A DNA stretch of 64,000 nucleotides from Auanema rhodensis (lineage: Eukaryota; Nematoda; Chromadorea; Rhabditida; Rhabditidae). Made by a program: the position numbers and the translations under genes. The stretch spans positions 21,018,001-21,082,000 of the forward strand of contig OZ059897.1 of NCBI GenBank assembly GCA_964057225.1. Reading direction: 5' to 3'. Shown piece after piece: positions 10,882 through 25,400 of the stretch. The first letter of the stretch is position 1, and each line of letters opens with the position of its first letter. Below the pieces are notes generated by a model, which saw only the letters and a program-made list of their open reading frames with translations, was not told the origin of the DNA and did not search any database.

Positions 10882-13800
10882 AAGTAGATGTTTTTAGATT
10901 TGATTTTTCAAGGCAAAGACGATGGACAATGTTATTCAACGAAAAAATTAATTCTTCAGGGTGAAAATCGAGGATATAAGTGTGAACATATATCAGTTGA
11001 TATCTCGGTGCATTTTTAAGCTAGCGCAAATCTGATAACACAGATCGACGCAGCTTAAAAATCCGCATCGAATGCACTATACTACATTGAGAAAAGCTTG
11101 ATACAAAAATTAGTTATGATCGTTTGAAAAATGATGCATTAGTGTATGTTGAGTTTCCATGTACACTCAACATTGCTTCCAAAAACATTTTGACAAAAAT
11201 TTTTTCGAAAAATTTCAAAATAATTTAGCAAAAAGTAGATGTTTTTAGATTCCTTTTTTCAAGGCAAAGACGATGGACAATGTTATTCAACGAAAAAATT
11301 ATTTCTTCAGGGTGAAAATCGAGGATATAAGTGTGAACTTATATCAGTTGATATCTCGGTGCATTTTTAAGCTAGCGCAAATCTGATAACACAGATCGAC
11401 GCAGCTTAAAAATCCGCATCGAATGCACTATACTACATTGAAAAACGCTTGATACAAAAATTAGTTATGATCGTTTGAAAAATGATGCATTAGTGTATGT
11501 TGAGTTTCCATGTACACTCAACATTGCTTCCAAAAACATTTTGACAAAAATTTTTTCGAAAAATTTCAAAATAATTTAGCAAAAAGTAGATGTTTTTAGA
11601 TTCCTTTTTTCAAGGCAAAGACGATGGACAATGTTATTCAACGAAAAAATTATTTCTTCAGGGTGAAAATCGAGGATATAAGAGTGAACTTATATCAGTT
11701 GATATCTCGGTGCATTTTTAAGCTAGCGCAAATCTGATAACACAGATCGACGCAGCTCAAAAATCCGCATCGAATGCACTATACTACATTGAGAAACGCT
11801 TAATACAAAAATTAGTTATGATCGTTTGAAAAATGATGCATTAGTGTATGTTGAGTTTCCATGTACACTCAACATTGCTTCCAAAAACATTTTGACAAAA
11901 ATTTTTTCGAAAAATTTCAAAATAATTTAGCAAAAAGTAGATGTTTTTAGATTCCTTTTTTCAAGGCAAAGACGATGGACAATGTTATTCAACGAAAAAA
12001 TTAATTCTTCAGGGTGAAAATCGAGGATATAAGTGTGAACATATATCAGTTGATATCTCGGTGCATTTTTAAGCTAGCGCAAATCTGATAACACAGATCG
12101 ACGCAGCTTAAAAATCCGCATCGAATGCACTATACTACATTGAGAAAAGCTTGATACAAAAATTAGTTATGATCGTTTGAAAAATGATGCATTAGTGTAT
12201 GTTGAGTTTCCATGTACACTCAACATTGCTTCCAAAAACATTTTGACAAAAATTTTTTCGAAAAATTTCAAAATAATTTAGCAAAAAGTAGATGTTTTTA
12301 GATTCCTTTTTTCAAGGCAAAGACGATGGACAATGTTATTCAACGAAAAAATTATTTCTTCAGGGTGAAAATCGAGGATATAAGTGTGAACTTATATCAG
12401 TTGATATCTCGGTGCATTTTTAAGCTAGCGCAAATCTGATAACACAGATCGACGCAGCTTAAAAATCCGCATCGAATGCACTATACTACATTGAAAAACG
12501 CTTGATACAAAAATTAGTTATGATCGTTTGAAAAATGATGCATTAGTGTATGTTGAGTTTCCATGTACACTCAACATTGCTTCCAAAAACATTTTGACAA
12601 AAATTTTTTCGAAAAATTTCAAAATAATTTAGCAAAAAGTAGATGTTTTTAGATTCCTTTTTTCAAGGCAAAGACGATGGACAATGTTATTCAACGAAAA
12701 AATTATTTCTTCAGGGTGAAAATCGAGGATATAAGAGTGAACTTATATCAGTTGATATCTCGGTGCATTTTTAAGCTAGCGCAAATCTGATAACACAGAT
12801 CGACGCAGCTTAAAAATCCGCATCGAATGCACTATACTACATTGAGAAACGCTTAATACAAAAATTAGTTATGATCGTTTGAAAAATGATGCATTAGTGT
12901 ATGTTGAGTTTCCATGTACACTCAACATTGCTTCCAAAAACATTTTGACAAAAATTTTTTCGAAAAATTTCAAAATAATTTAGCAAAAAGTAGATGTTTT
13001 TAGATTCCTTTTTTCAAGGCAAAGACGATGGACAATGTTATTCAACGAAAAAATTATTTCTTCAGGGTGAAAATCGAGGATATAAGTGTGAACTTATATC
13101 AGTTGATATCTCGGTGCATTTTTAAGCTAGCGCAAATCTGATAACACAGATCGACGCAGCTTAAAAATCCGCATCGAATGCACTATACTACATTGAGAAA
13201 CGCTTAATACAAAAATTAGTTATGATCGTTTGAAAAATGATGCATTAGTGTATGTTGAGTTTCCATGTACACTCAACATTGCTTCCAAAAACATTTTGAC
13301 AAAAATTTTTTCGAAAAATTTCAAAATAATTTAGCAAAAAGTAGATGTTTTTAGATTCCTTTTTTCAAGGCAAAGACGATGGACAATGTTATTCAACGAA
13401 AAAATTATTTCTTCAGGGTGAAAATCGAGGATATAAGTGTGAACTTATATCAGTTGATATCTCGGTGCATTTTTAAGCTAGCGCAAATCTGATAACACAG
13501 ATCGACGCAGCTTAAAAATCCGCATCGAATGCACTATACTACATTGAAAAACGCTTGATACAAAAATTAGTTATGATCGTTTGAAAAATGATGCATTAGT
13601 GTATGTTGAGTTTCCATGTACACTCAACATTGCTTCCAAAAACATTTTGACAAAAATTTTTTCGAAAAATTTCAAAATAATTTAGCAAAAAGTAGATGTT
13701 TTTAGATTCCTTTTTTCAAGGCAAAGACGATGGACAATGTTATTCAACGAAAAAATTATTTCTTCAGGGTGAAAATCGAGGATATAAGAGTGAACTTATA

Positions 13801-14040
13801 TCAGTTGATATCTCGGTGCATTTTTAAGCTAGCGCAAATCTGATAACACAGATCGACGCAGCTTAAAAATCCGCATCGAATGCACTATACTACATTGAGA
13901 AACGCTTAATACAAAAATTATTTATGATCGTTTGAAAAATGATGCATTAGTGTATGTTGAGTTTCCATGTACACTCAACATTGCTTCCAAAAACATTTTG
14001 ACAAAAATTTTTTCGAAAAATTTCAAAATAATTTAGCAAA
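10882..14040. repeat. Trimer HOR, three copies (M32-M34, M35-M37, M38-M40)
   Basis: The 1053-bp trimer is marked by GAACATATATC with AAAAGCTTGAT in M32 and M35, ATTGAAAAACGCTTGAT in M33, M36 and M39, and the AAGAGTGAAC variant in M34, M37 and M40 (near 11682, 12735 and 13788). The first unit of the third copy, M38, has been replaced by a different subtype, so homogenisation is incomplete. Confidence 0.88.
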
Positions 14041-15093
14041 AAGTAGATGTTTTTAGATTCCTTTTTTCAAGGCAAAGACGATGGACAATGTTATTCAACG
14101 AAAAAATTATTTCTTCAGGGTGAAAATCGAGGATATAAGTGTGAACTTATATCAGTTGATATCTCGGTGCATTTTTAAGCTAGCGCAAATCTGATAACAC
14201 AGATCGACGCAGCTTAAAAATCCGCATCGAATGCACTATATTACATTGAGAAACACTTGATACAAAAATTAGTTATGATCGTTTGAAAAATGATGCATTA
14301 GTGTATGTTGAGTTTCCATGTACACTCAACATTGCTTCCAAAAACATTTTGACAAAAATTTTTTCGAAAAATTTCAAAATAATTTAGCAAAAAGTAGATG
14401 TTTTAAGATTCCATTTTTCAAGGCAAAGACGATGGACAATGTTATTCAACGAAAAAATTAATTCTTCAGGGTGAAAATCGAGGATATAAGTGTGAACTTA
14501 TATCAGTTGATATCTCGGTGCATTTTTAAGCTAGCGCAAATCTGATAACACAGATCGACGCAGCTTAAAAATCCGCATCGAATGCACTATATTACATTGA
14601 GAAACACTTGATACAAAAATTAGTTATGATCGTTTGAAAAATGATGCATTAGTGTATGTTGAGTTTCCATGTACACTCAACATTGCTTCCAAAAACATTT
14701 TGACAAAAATTTTTTCGAAAAATTTCAAAATAATTTAGCAAAAAGTAGATGTTTTTAGATTCCCTTTTTCAAGGCAAAGACGATAGACAATGTTATTCAA
14801 CGAAAAAATTAATTCTTCAGGGTGAAAATCGAGGATATAAGTGTGAACTTATATCAGTTGATATCTCGGTGCATTTTTAAGCTAGCGCAAATCTGATAAC
14901 ACAGATCGACGCAGCTTAAAAATCCGCATCGAATGCACTATACTACATTGAGAAACGCTTGATACAAAAATTAGTTATGATCGTTTGAAAAATGATGCAT
15001 TAGTGTATGTTGAGTTTCCATGTACACTCAACATTGCTTCCAAAAACATTTTGACAAAAATTTTTTCGAAAAATTTCAAAATAATTTAGCAAA
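14041..15093. repeat. Transition monomers M41-M43
   Basis: These three units link the TTCCTTTTTTC-rich trimer block to the next 5-mer HOR block. M41 combines the TTCCTTTTTTC and ATTATTT left half with a TATTAC and CACTTGAT right half. M42 is a GTTTTAAG type. M43 carries a TTCCCTTTTTC variant that is otherwise seen only near 61445. Confidence 0.7.
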
Positions 15094-18000
15094 AAGTAGA
15101 TGTTTTAAGATTCCATTTTTCAAGGCTAAGACGATGGACAATGTTATTCAACGAAAAAATTAATTCTTCAGGGTGAAAATCGAGGATATAAGTGTGAACT
15201 TATATCAGTTGATATCTCGGTGCATTTTTAAGCTAGCTCAAATCTGATAACACAGATCGACGCAGCTTAAAAATCCGCATCGAATGCACTATACTACATT
15301 GAGAAACGCTTAATACAAAAATTAGTTATGATCGTTTGAAAAATGATGCATTAGTGTATGTTGAGTTTCCATGTACACTCAACATTGCTTCCAAAAACAT
15401 TTTGACAAAAATTTTTTCGAAAAATTTCAAAATAATTTAGCAAAAAGTAGATGTTTTTAGATTCCATTTTTCAAGGCAAAGACGATAGACAATGTTATTC
15501 AACGAAAAAATTAATTCTTCAGGGTGAAAATCGAGGATATAAGTGTGAACTTATATCAGTTGATATCTCGGTGCATTTTTAAGCTAGCGCAAATCTGATA
15601 ACACAGATCGACGCAGCTTAAAAATCCGCATCGAATGCACTATACTACATTGAGAAACGCTTAATACAAAAATTAGTTATGATCGTTTGAAAAATGATGC
15701 ATTAGTGTATGTTGAGTTTCCATGTACACTCAACATTGCTTCCAAAAACATTTTGACAAAAATTTTTTCGAAAAATTTCAAAATAATTTACCAAAAAGTA
15801 GATGTTTTTAGATTCCATTTTTCAAGGCAAAGACGATAGACAATGTTATTCAACGAAAAAGTTAATTCTTCAGGGTGAAAATCGAGGATATAAGTGTGAA
15901 CTTATATCAGTTGATATCTCGGTGCATTTTTAAGCTAGCGCAAATCTGATAACACAGATCTACGCAGCTTAAAAATCCGCATCGAATGCACTATATTACA
16001 TTGAGAAACACTTGATACAAAAATTAGTTATGATCGTTTGAAAAATGATGCATTAGTGTATGTTGAGTTTCCATGTACACTCAACATTGCTTCCAAAAAC
16101 ATTTTGACAAAAATTTTTTCGAAAAATTTCAAAATAATTTAGCAAAAAGTAAATGTTTTAAGATTCCATTTTTTAAGGCAAAGACGATGGACAATGTTAT
16201 TCAACGAAAAAATTAATTCTTCAGGGTGAAAATCGAGGATATAAGTGTGAACTTATATCAGTTGATATCTCGGTGCATTTTTAAGCTAGCGCAAATCTGA
16301 TAACACAGATCGACGCAGCTTAAAAATCCGCATCGAATGCACTATACTACATTGAGAAACACTTGATACAAAAATTAGTTATGATCGTTTGAAAAATGAT
16401 GCATTAGTGTATGTTGAGTTTCCATGTACACTCAACATTGCTTCCAAAAACATTTTGACAAAAATTTTTTCGAAAAATTTCAAAATAATTTAGCAAAAAG
16501 TAGATGTTTTAAGATTCCATTTTTCAAGGCAAAGACGATGGACAATGTTATTCAACGAAAAAATTAATTCTTCAGGGTGAAAATCGAGGATATAAGTGTG
16601 AACTTATATCAGTTGATATCTCGGTGCATTTTTAAGCTAGCGCAAATCTGATAACACAGATCGACGCAGCTTAAAAATCCGCATCGAATGCACTATATTA
16701 CATTGAGAAACACTTGATACAAAAATTAGTTATGATCGTTTGAAAAATGATGCATTAGTGTATGTTGAGTTTCCATGTACACTCAACATTGCTTCCAAAA
16801 ACATTTTGACAAAAATTTTTTCGAAAAATTTCAAAATAATTTAGCAAAAAGTAGATGTTTTAAGATTCCATTTTTCAAGGCTAAGACGATGGACAATGTT
16901 ATTCAACGAAAAAATTAATTCTTCAGGGTGAAAATCGAGGATATAAGTGTGAACTTATATCAGTTGATATCTCGGTGCATTTTTAAGCTAGCTCAAATCT
17001 GATAACACAGATCGACGCAGCTTAAAAATCCGCATCGAATGCACTATACTACATTGAGAAACGCTTAATACAAAAATTAGTTATGATCGTTTGAAAAATG
17101 ATGCATTAGTGTATGTTGAGTTTCCATGTACACTCAACATTGCTTCCAAAAACATTTTGACAAAAATTTTTTCGAAAAATTTCAAAATAATTTAGCAAAA
17201 AGTAGATGTTTTTAGATTCCATTTTTCAAGGCAAAGACGATAGACAATGTTATTCAACGAAAAAATTAATTCTTCAGGGTGAAAATCGAGGATATAAGTG
17301 TGAACTTATATCAGTTGATATCTCGGTGCATTTTTAAGCTAGCGCAAATCTGATAACACAGATCGACGCAGCTTAAAAATCCGCATCGAATGCACTATAC
17401 TACATTGAGAAACGCTTAATACAAAAATTAGTTATGATCGTTTGAAAAATGATGCATTAGTGTATGTTGAGTTTCCATGTACACTCAACATTGCTTCCAA
17501 AAACATTTTGACAAAAATTTTTTCGAAAAATTTCAAAATAATTTACCAAAAAGTAGATGTTTTTAGATTCCATTTTTCAAGGCAAAGACGATAGACAATG
17601 TTATTCAACGAAAAAGTTAATTCTTCAGGGTGAAAATCGAGGATATAAGTGTGAACTTATATCAGTTGATATCTCGGTGCATTTTTAAGCTAGCGCAAAT
17701 CTGATAACACAGATCTACGCAGCTTAAAAATCCGCATCGAATGCACTATATTACATTGAGAAACACTTGATACAAAAATTAGTTATGATCGTTTGAAAAA
17801 TGATGCATTAGTGTATGTTGAGTTTCCATGTACACTCAACATTGCTTCCAAAAACATTTTGACAAAAATTTTTTCGAAAAATTTCAAAATAATTTAGCAA
17901 AAAGTAAATGTTTTAAGATTCCATTTTTCAAGGCAAAGACGATGGACAATGTTATTCAACGAAAAAATTAATTCTTCAGGGTGAAAATCGAGGATATAAG

Positions 18001-18603
18001 TGTGAACTTATATCAGTTGATATCTCGGTGCATTTTTAAGCTAGCGCAAATCTGATAACACAGATCGACGCAGCTTAAAAATCCGCATCGAATGCACTAT
18101 ACTACATTGAGAAACACTTGATACAAAAATTAGTTATGATCGTTTGAAAAATGATGCATTAGTGTATGTTGAGTTTCCATGTACACTCAACATTGCTTCC
18201 AAAAACATTTTGACAAAAATTTTTTCGAAAAATTTCAAAATAATTTAGCAAAAAGTAGATGTTTTAAGATTCCATTTTTCAAGGCAAAGACGATGGACAA
18301 TGTTATTCAACGAAAAAATTAATTCTTCAGGGTGAAAATCGAGGATATAAGTGTGAACTTATATCAGTTGATATCTCGGTGCATTTTTAAGCTAGCGCAA
18401 ATCTGATAACACAGATCGACGCAGCTTAAAAATCCGCATCGAATGCACTATATTACATTGAGAAACACTTGATACAAAAATTAGTTATGATCGTTTGAAA
18501 AATGATGCATTAGTGTATGTTGAGTTTCCATGTACACTCAACATTGCTTCCAAAAACATTTTGACAAAAATTTTTTCGAAAAATTTCAAAATAATTTAGC
18601 AAA
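15094..18603. repeat. 5-monomer HOR, two further copies (M44-M48 and M49-M53)
   Basis: Both 1755-bp copies (15094-16848 and 16849-18603) repeat the M1-M5 order with all diagnostic sites, including the T34/T145 unit, the TTACC ending, the CTACGC unit and the GTAAATG unit. M47 has one C to T change in its T-tract near 16174. These copies lie 43 and 48 monomers from M1, so the same HOR reappears after about 11.6 kb of other monomer types. Confidence 0.92.
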
Positions 18604-19305
18604 AAGTAGATGTTTTAAGATTCCATTTTTCAAGGCTAAGACGATGGACAATGTTATTCAACGAAAAAATTAATTCTTCAGGGTGAAAATCGAGGATATA
18701 AGTGTGAACTTATATCAGTTGATATCTCGGTGCATTTTTAAGCTAGCTCAAATCTGATAACACAGATCGACGCAGCTTAAAAATCCGCATCGAATGCACT
18801 ATACTACATTGAGAAACGCTTAATACAAAAATTAGTTATGATCGTTTGAAAAATGATGCATTAGTGTATGTTGAGTTTCCATGTACACTCAACATTGCTT
18901 CCAAAAACATTTTGACAAAAATTTTTTCGAAAAATTTCAAAATAATTTAGCAAAAAGTAGATGTTTTTAGATTCCATTTTTCAAGGCAAAGACGATAGAC
19001 AATGTTATTCAACGAAAAAATTAATTCTTCAGGGTGAAAATCGAGGATATAAGTGTGAACTTATATCAGTTGATATCTCGGTGCATTTTTAAGCTAGCTC
19101 AAATCTGATAACACAGATCGACGCAGCTTAAAAATCCGCATCGAATGCACTATACTACATTGAGAAACGCTTAATACAAAAATTAGTTATGATCGTTTGA
19201 AAAATGATGCATTAGTGCATGTTGAGTTTCCATGTACACTCAACATTGCTTCCAAAAACATTTTGACAAAAATTTTTTCGAAAAATTTCAAAATAATTTA
19301 GCAAA
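18604..19305. repeat. M54 and hybrid monomer M55: start of an expanded 5-mer copy
   Basis: M54 is the T34/T145 type that opens each 5-mer. M55 is not a simple M2 type: its left part has GTTTTTAG and A at position 43 as in M2, but it carries T at 145 (GCTAGCTC) as in M1 and lacks the TTACC ending. It reads as a recombinant of the first two HOR units, inserted so that this copy has one extra monomer. It also has a private GTGCATGTTG variant near 19217. Confidence 0.85.
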
Positions 19306-22300
19306 AAGTAGATGTTTTTAGATTCCATTTTTCAAGGCAAAGACGATAGACAATGTTATTCAACGAAAAAATTAATTCTTCAGGGTGAAAATCGAGGATA
19401 TAAGTGTGAACTTATATCAGTTGATATCTCGGTGCATTTTTAAGCTAGCGCAAATCTGATAACACAGATCGACGCAGCTTAAAAATCCGCATCGAATGCA
19501 CTATACTACATTGAGAAACGCTTAATACAAAAATTAGTTATGATCGTTTGAAAAATGATGCATTAGTGTATGTTGAGTTTCCATGTACACTCAACATTGC
19601 TTCCAAAAACATTTTGACAAAAATTTTTTCGAAAAATTTCAAAATAATTTACCAAAAAGTAGATGTTTTTAGATTCCATTTTTCAAGGCAAAGACGATAG
19701 ACAATGTTATTCAACGAAAAAGTTAATTCTTCAGGGTGAAAATCGAGGATATAAGTGTGAACTTATATCAGTTGATATCTCGGTGCATTTTTAAGCTAGC
19801 GCAAATCTGATAACACAGATCTACGCAGCTTAAAAATCCGCATCGAATGCACTATATTACATTGAGAAACACTTGATACAAAAATTAGTTATGATCGTTT
19901 GAAAAATGATGCATTAGTGTATGTTGAGTTTCCATGTACACTCAACATTGCTTCCAAAAACATTTTGACAAAAATTTTTTCGAAAAATTTCAAAATAATT
20001 TAGCAAAAAGTAGATGTTTTAAGATTCCATTTTTCAAGGCAAAGACGATGGACAATGTTATTCAACGAAAAAATTAATTCTTCAGGGTGAAAATCGAGGA
20101 TATAAGTGTGAACTTATATCAGTTGATATCTCGGTGCATTTTCAAGCTAGCGCAAATCTGATAACACAGATCGACGCAGCTTAAAAATCCGCATCGAATG
20201 CACTATACTACATTGAGAAACACTTGATACAAAAATTAGTTATGATCGTTTGAAAAATGATGCATTAGTGTATGTTGAGTTTCCATGTACACTCAACATT
20301 GCTTCCAAAAACATTTTGACAAAAATTTTTTCGAAAAATTTCAAAATAATTTAGCAAAAAGTAGATGTTTTAAGATTCCATTTTTCAAGGCAAAGACGAT
20401 GGACAATGTTATTCAACGAAAAAATTAATTCTTCAGGGTGAAAATCGAGGATATAAGTGTGAACTTATATCAGTTGATATCTCGGTGCATTTTTAAGCTA
20501 GCGCAAATCTGATAACACAGATCGACGCAGCTTAAAAATCCGCATCGAATGCACTATACTACATTAAGAAACGCTTGATACAAAAATTAGTTATGATCGT
20601 TTGAAAAATGATGCATTAGTGTATGTTGAGTTTCCATGTACACTCAACATTGCTTCCAAAAACATTTTGACAAAAATTTTTTCGAAAAATTTCAAAATAA
20701 TTTAGCAAAAAGTAGATGTTTTTAGATTCCATTTTTCAAGGCAAAGACGATAGACAATGTTATTCAACGAAAAAATTAATTTTTCAGGGTGAAAATCGAG
20801 GATATAAGTGTGAACTTATATCAGTTGATATCTCGGTGCATTTTTAAGCTAGCGCAAATCTGATAACACAGATCGACGCAGCTTAAAAATCCGCATCGAA
20901 TGCACTATATTACATTGAGAAACACTTGATACAAAAATTAGTTATGATCGTTTGAAAAATGATGCATTAGTGTATGTTGAGTTTCCATGTACACTCAACA
21001 TTGCTTCCAAAAACATTTTGACAAAAATTTTTTCGAAAAATTTCAAAATAATTTAGCAAAAAGTAGATGTTTTTAGATTCCTGTTTTCAAGGCAAAGACG
21101 ATGGACAATGTTATTCAACGAAAAAATTAATTCTTCAGGGTGAAAATCGAGGATATAAGTGTGAACTTATATCAGTTGATATCTCGGTGCATTTTTAAGC
21201 TAGCGCAAATCTGAAAACACAGATCGACGCAGCTTAAAAATCCGCATCGAATGCACTATACTACATTGAGAAAAACTTAATACAAAAATTAGTTATGATC
21301 GTTTGAAAAATGATGCATTAGTGTATGTTGAGTTTCCATGTACACTCAACATTGCTTCCAAAAACATTTTGACAAAAATTTTTTCGAAAAATTTCAAAAT
21401 AATTTAGCAAAAAGTAGATGTTTTTAGATTCCATTTTTCAAGGCAAAGACGATGGACAATGTTATTCAACGAAAAAATTGATTCTTCAGGGTGAAAATCG
21501 AGGATATAAGTGTGAACTTATATCAGTTGATATCTCGGTGCATTTTTAAGCTAGCGCAAATCTGATAACACAGATCGACGCAGCTTAAAAATCCGCATCG
21601 AATGCACTATACTACATTGAGAAAAGCTTAATACAAAAATTAGTTATGATCGTTTGAAAAATGATGCATTAATGTATGTTGAGTTTCCATGTACACTCAA
21701 CATTGCTTCCAAAAACATTTTGACAAAAATTTTTTCGAAAAATTTCAAAATAATTTAGCAAAAAGTAGATGTTTTAAGATTCCATTTTTCAAGGCAAAGA
21801 CGATGGACAATGTTATTCAACGAAAAAATTAATTCTTCAGGGTGAAAATCGAGGATATAAGTGTGAACTTATATCAGTTGATATCTCGGTGCATTTTTAA
21901 GCTAGCGCAAATCTGATAACACAGATCGACGCAGCTTAAAAATCCGCATCGAATGCACTATACTACATTAAGAAACGCTTGATACAAAAATTAGTTATGA
22001 TCGTTTGAAAAATGATGCATTAGTGTATGTTGAGTTTCCATGTACACTCAACATTGCTTCCAAAAACATTTTGACAAAAATTTTTTCGAAAAATTTCAAA
22101 ATAATTTAGCAAAAAGTAGATGTTTTTAGATTCCATTTTTCAAGGCAAAGACGATAGACAATGTTATTCAACGAAAAAATTAATTCTTCAGGGTGAAAAT
22201 CGAGGATATAAGTGTGAACTTATATCAGTTGATATCTCGGTGCATTTTTAAGCTAGCGCAAATCTGATAACACAGATCGACGCAGCTTAAAAATCCGCAT

Positions 22301-22464
22301 CGAATGCACTATATTACATTGAGAAACACTTGATACAAAAATTAGTTATGATTGTTTGAAAAATGATGCATTAGTGTATGTTGAGTTTCCATGTACACTC
22401 AACATTGCTTCCAAAAACATTTTGACAAAAATTTTTTCGAAAAATTTCAAAATAATTTAGCAAA
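19306..22464. repeat. Distant copy (M56-M64) of the M7-M15 segment
   Basis: Monomer order and private variants match 2107-5265 at a constant offset of 17,199 bp. Differences that arose after duplication include a C in GCATTTTCAAG near 20144, AATTTTTCAG near 20780 and TTAATGTATG near 21670. Left of this segment the hybrid M55 marks the breakpoint; to the right, M65 differs from M16 at unit position 210. Confidence 0.9.
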
Positions 22465-25400
22465 AAGTAGATGTTTTAAGATTCCATTTTTCAAGGCAAA
22501 GACGATGGACAATGTTATTCAACGAAAAAATTAATTCTTCAGGGTGAAAATCGAGGATATAAGTGTGAACTTATATCAGTTGATATCTCGGTGCATTTTT
22601 AAGCTAGCGCAAATCTGATAACACAGATCGACGCAGCTTAAAAATCCGCATCGAATGCACTATACTACATTGAGAAACGCTTAATACAAAAATTAGTTAT
22701 GATCGTTTGAAAAATGATGCATTAGTGTATGTTGAGTTTCCATGTACACTCAACATTGCTTCCAAAAACATTTTGACAAAAATTTTTTCGAAAAATTTCA
22801 AAATAATTTAGCAAAAAGTAGATGTTTTTAGATTCCATTTTTCAAGGCAAAGACGATAGACAATGTTATTCAACGAAAAAATTAATTCTTCAGGGTGAAA
22901 ATCGAGGATATAAGTGTGAACTTATATCAGTTGATATCTCGGTGCATTTTTAAGCTAGCGCAAATCTGATAACACAGATCGACGCAGCTTAAAAATCCGC
23001 ATCGAATGCACTATACTACATTGAGAAACGCTTAATACAAAAATTAGTTATGATCGTTTGAAAAATGATGCATTAGTGTATGTTGAGTTTCCATGTACAC
23101 TCAACATTGCTTCCAAAAACATTTTGACAAAAATTTTTTCGAAAAATTTCAAAATAATTTACCAAAAAGTAGATGTTTTTAGATTCCATTTTTCAAGGCA
23201 AAGACGATAGACAATGTTATTCAACGAAAAAGTTAATTCTTCAGGGTGAAAATCGAGGATATAAGTGTGAACTTATATCAGTTGATATCTCGGTGCATTT
23301 TTAAGCTAGCGCAAATCTGATAACACAGATCTACGCAGCTTAAAAATCCGCATCGAATGCACTATATTACATTGAGAAACACTTGATACAAAAATTAGTT
23401 ATGATCGTTTGAAAAATGATGCATTAGTGTATGTTGAGTTTCCATGTACACTCAACATTGCTTCCAAAAACATTTTGACAAAAATTTTTTCGAAAAATTT
23501 CAAAATAATTTAGCAAAAAGTAAATGTTTTAAGATTCCATTTTTCAAGGCAAAGACGATGGACAATGTTATTCAACGAAAAAATTAATTCTTCAGGGTGA
23601 AAATCGAGGATATAAGTGTGAACTTATATCAGTTGATATCTCGGTGCATTTTTAAGCTAGCGCAAATCTGATAACACAGATCGACGCAGCTTAAAAATCC
23701 GCATCGAATGCACTATACTACATTGAGAAAAGCTTAATACAAAAATTAGTTATGATCGTTTGAAAAATGATGCATTAGTGTATGTTGAGTTTCCATGTAC
23801 ACTCAACATTGCTTCCAAAAACATTTTGACAAAAATTTTTTCGAAAAATTTCAAAATAATTTAGCAAAAAGTAGATGTTTTAAGATTCCATTTTTCAAGG
23901 CAAAGACGATGGACAATGTTATTCAACGAAAAAATTAATTCTTCAGGGTGAAAATCGAGGATATAAGTGTGAACTTATATCAGTTGATATCTCGGTGCAT
24001 TTTTAAGCTAGCGCAAATCTGATAACACAGATCGACGCAGCTTAAAAATCCGCATCGAATGCACTATACTACATTAAGAAACGCTTGATACAAAAATTAG
24101 TTATGATCGTTTGAAAAATGATGCATTAGTGTATGTTGAGTTTCCATGTACACTCAACATTGCTTCCAAAAACATTTTGACAAAAATTTTTTCGAAAAAT
24201 TTCAAAATAATTTAGCAAAAAGTAGATGTTTTTAGATTCCATTTTTCAAGGCAAAGACGATAGACAATGTTATTCAACGAAAAAATTAATTCTTCAGGGT
24301 GAAAATCGAGGATATAAGTGTGAACTTATATCAGTTGATATCTCGGTGCATTTTTAAGCTAGCGCAAATCTGATAACACAGATCGACGCAGCTTAAAAAT
24401 CCGCATCGAATGCACTATATTACATTGAGAAACACTTGATACAAAAATTAGTTATGATTGTTTGAAAAATGATGCATTAGTGTATGTTGAGTTTCCATGT
24501 ACACTCAACATTGCTTCCAAAAACATTTTGACAAAAATTTTTTCGAAAAATTTCAAAATAATTTAGCAAAAAGTAGATGTTTTAAGATTCCATTTTTCAA
24601 GGCAAAGACGATGGACAATGTTATTCAACGAAAAAATTAATTCTTCAGGGTGAAAATCGAGGATATAAGTGTGAACTTATATCAGTTGATATCTCGGTGC
24701 ATTTTTAAGCTAGCGCAAATCTGATAACACAGATCGACGCAGCTTAAAAATCCGCAGCGAATGCACTATACTACATTGAGAAACGCTTAATACAAAAATT
24801 AGTTATGATCGTTTGAAAAATGATGCATTAGTGTATGTTGAGTTTCCATGTACACTCAACATTGCTTCCAAAAACATTTTGACAAAAATTTTTTCGAAAA
24901 ATTTCAAAATAATTTAGCAAAAAGTAGATGTTTTTAGATTCCATTTTTCAAGGCAAAGACGATAGACAATGTTATTCAACGAAAAAATTAATTCTTCAGG
25001 GTGAAAATCGAGGATATAAGTGTGAACTTATATCAGTTGATATCTCGGTGCATTTTTAAGCTAGCGCAAATCTGATAACACAGATCGACGCAGCTTAAAA
25101 ATCCGCATCGAATGCACTATACTACATTGAGAAACGCTTAATACAAAAATTAGTTATGATCGTTTGAAAAATGATGCATTAGTGTATGTTGAGTTTCCAT
25201 GTACACTCAACATTGCTTCCAAAAACATTTTGACAAAAATTTTTTCGAAAAATTTCAAAATAATTTACCAAAAAGTAGATGTTTTTAGATTCCATTTTTC
25301 AAGGCAAAGACGATAGACAATGTTATTCAACGAAAAAGTTAATTCTTCAGGGTGAAAATCGAGGATATAAGTGTGAACTTATATCAGTTGATATCTCGGT

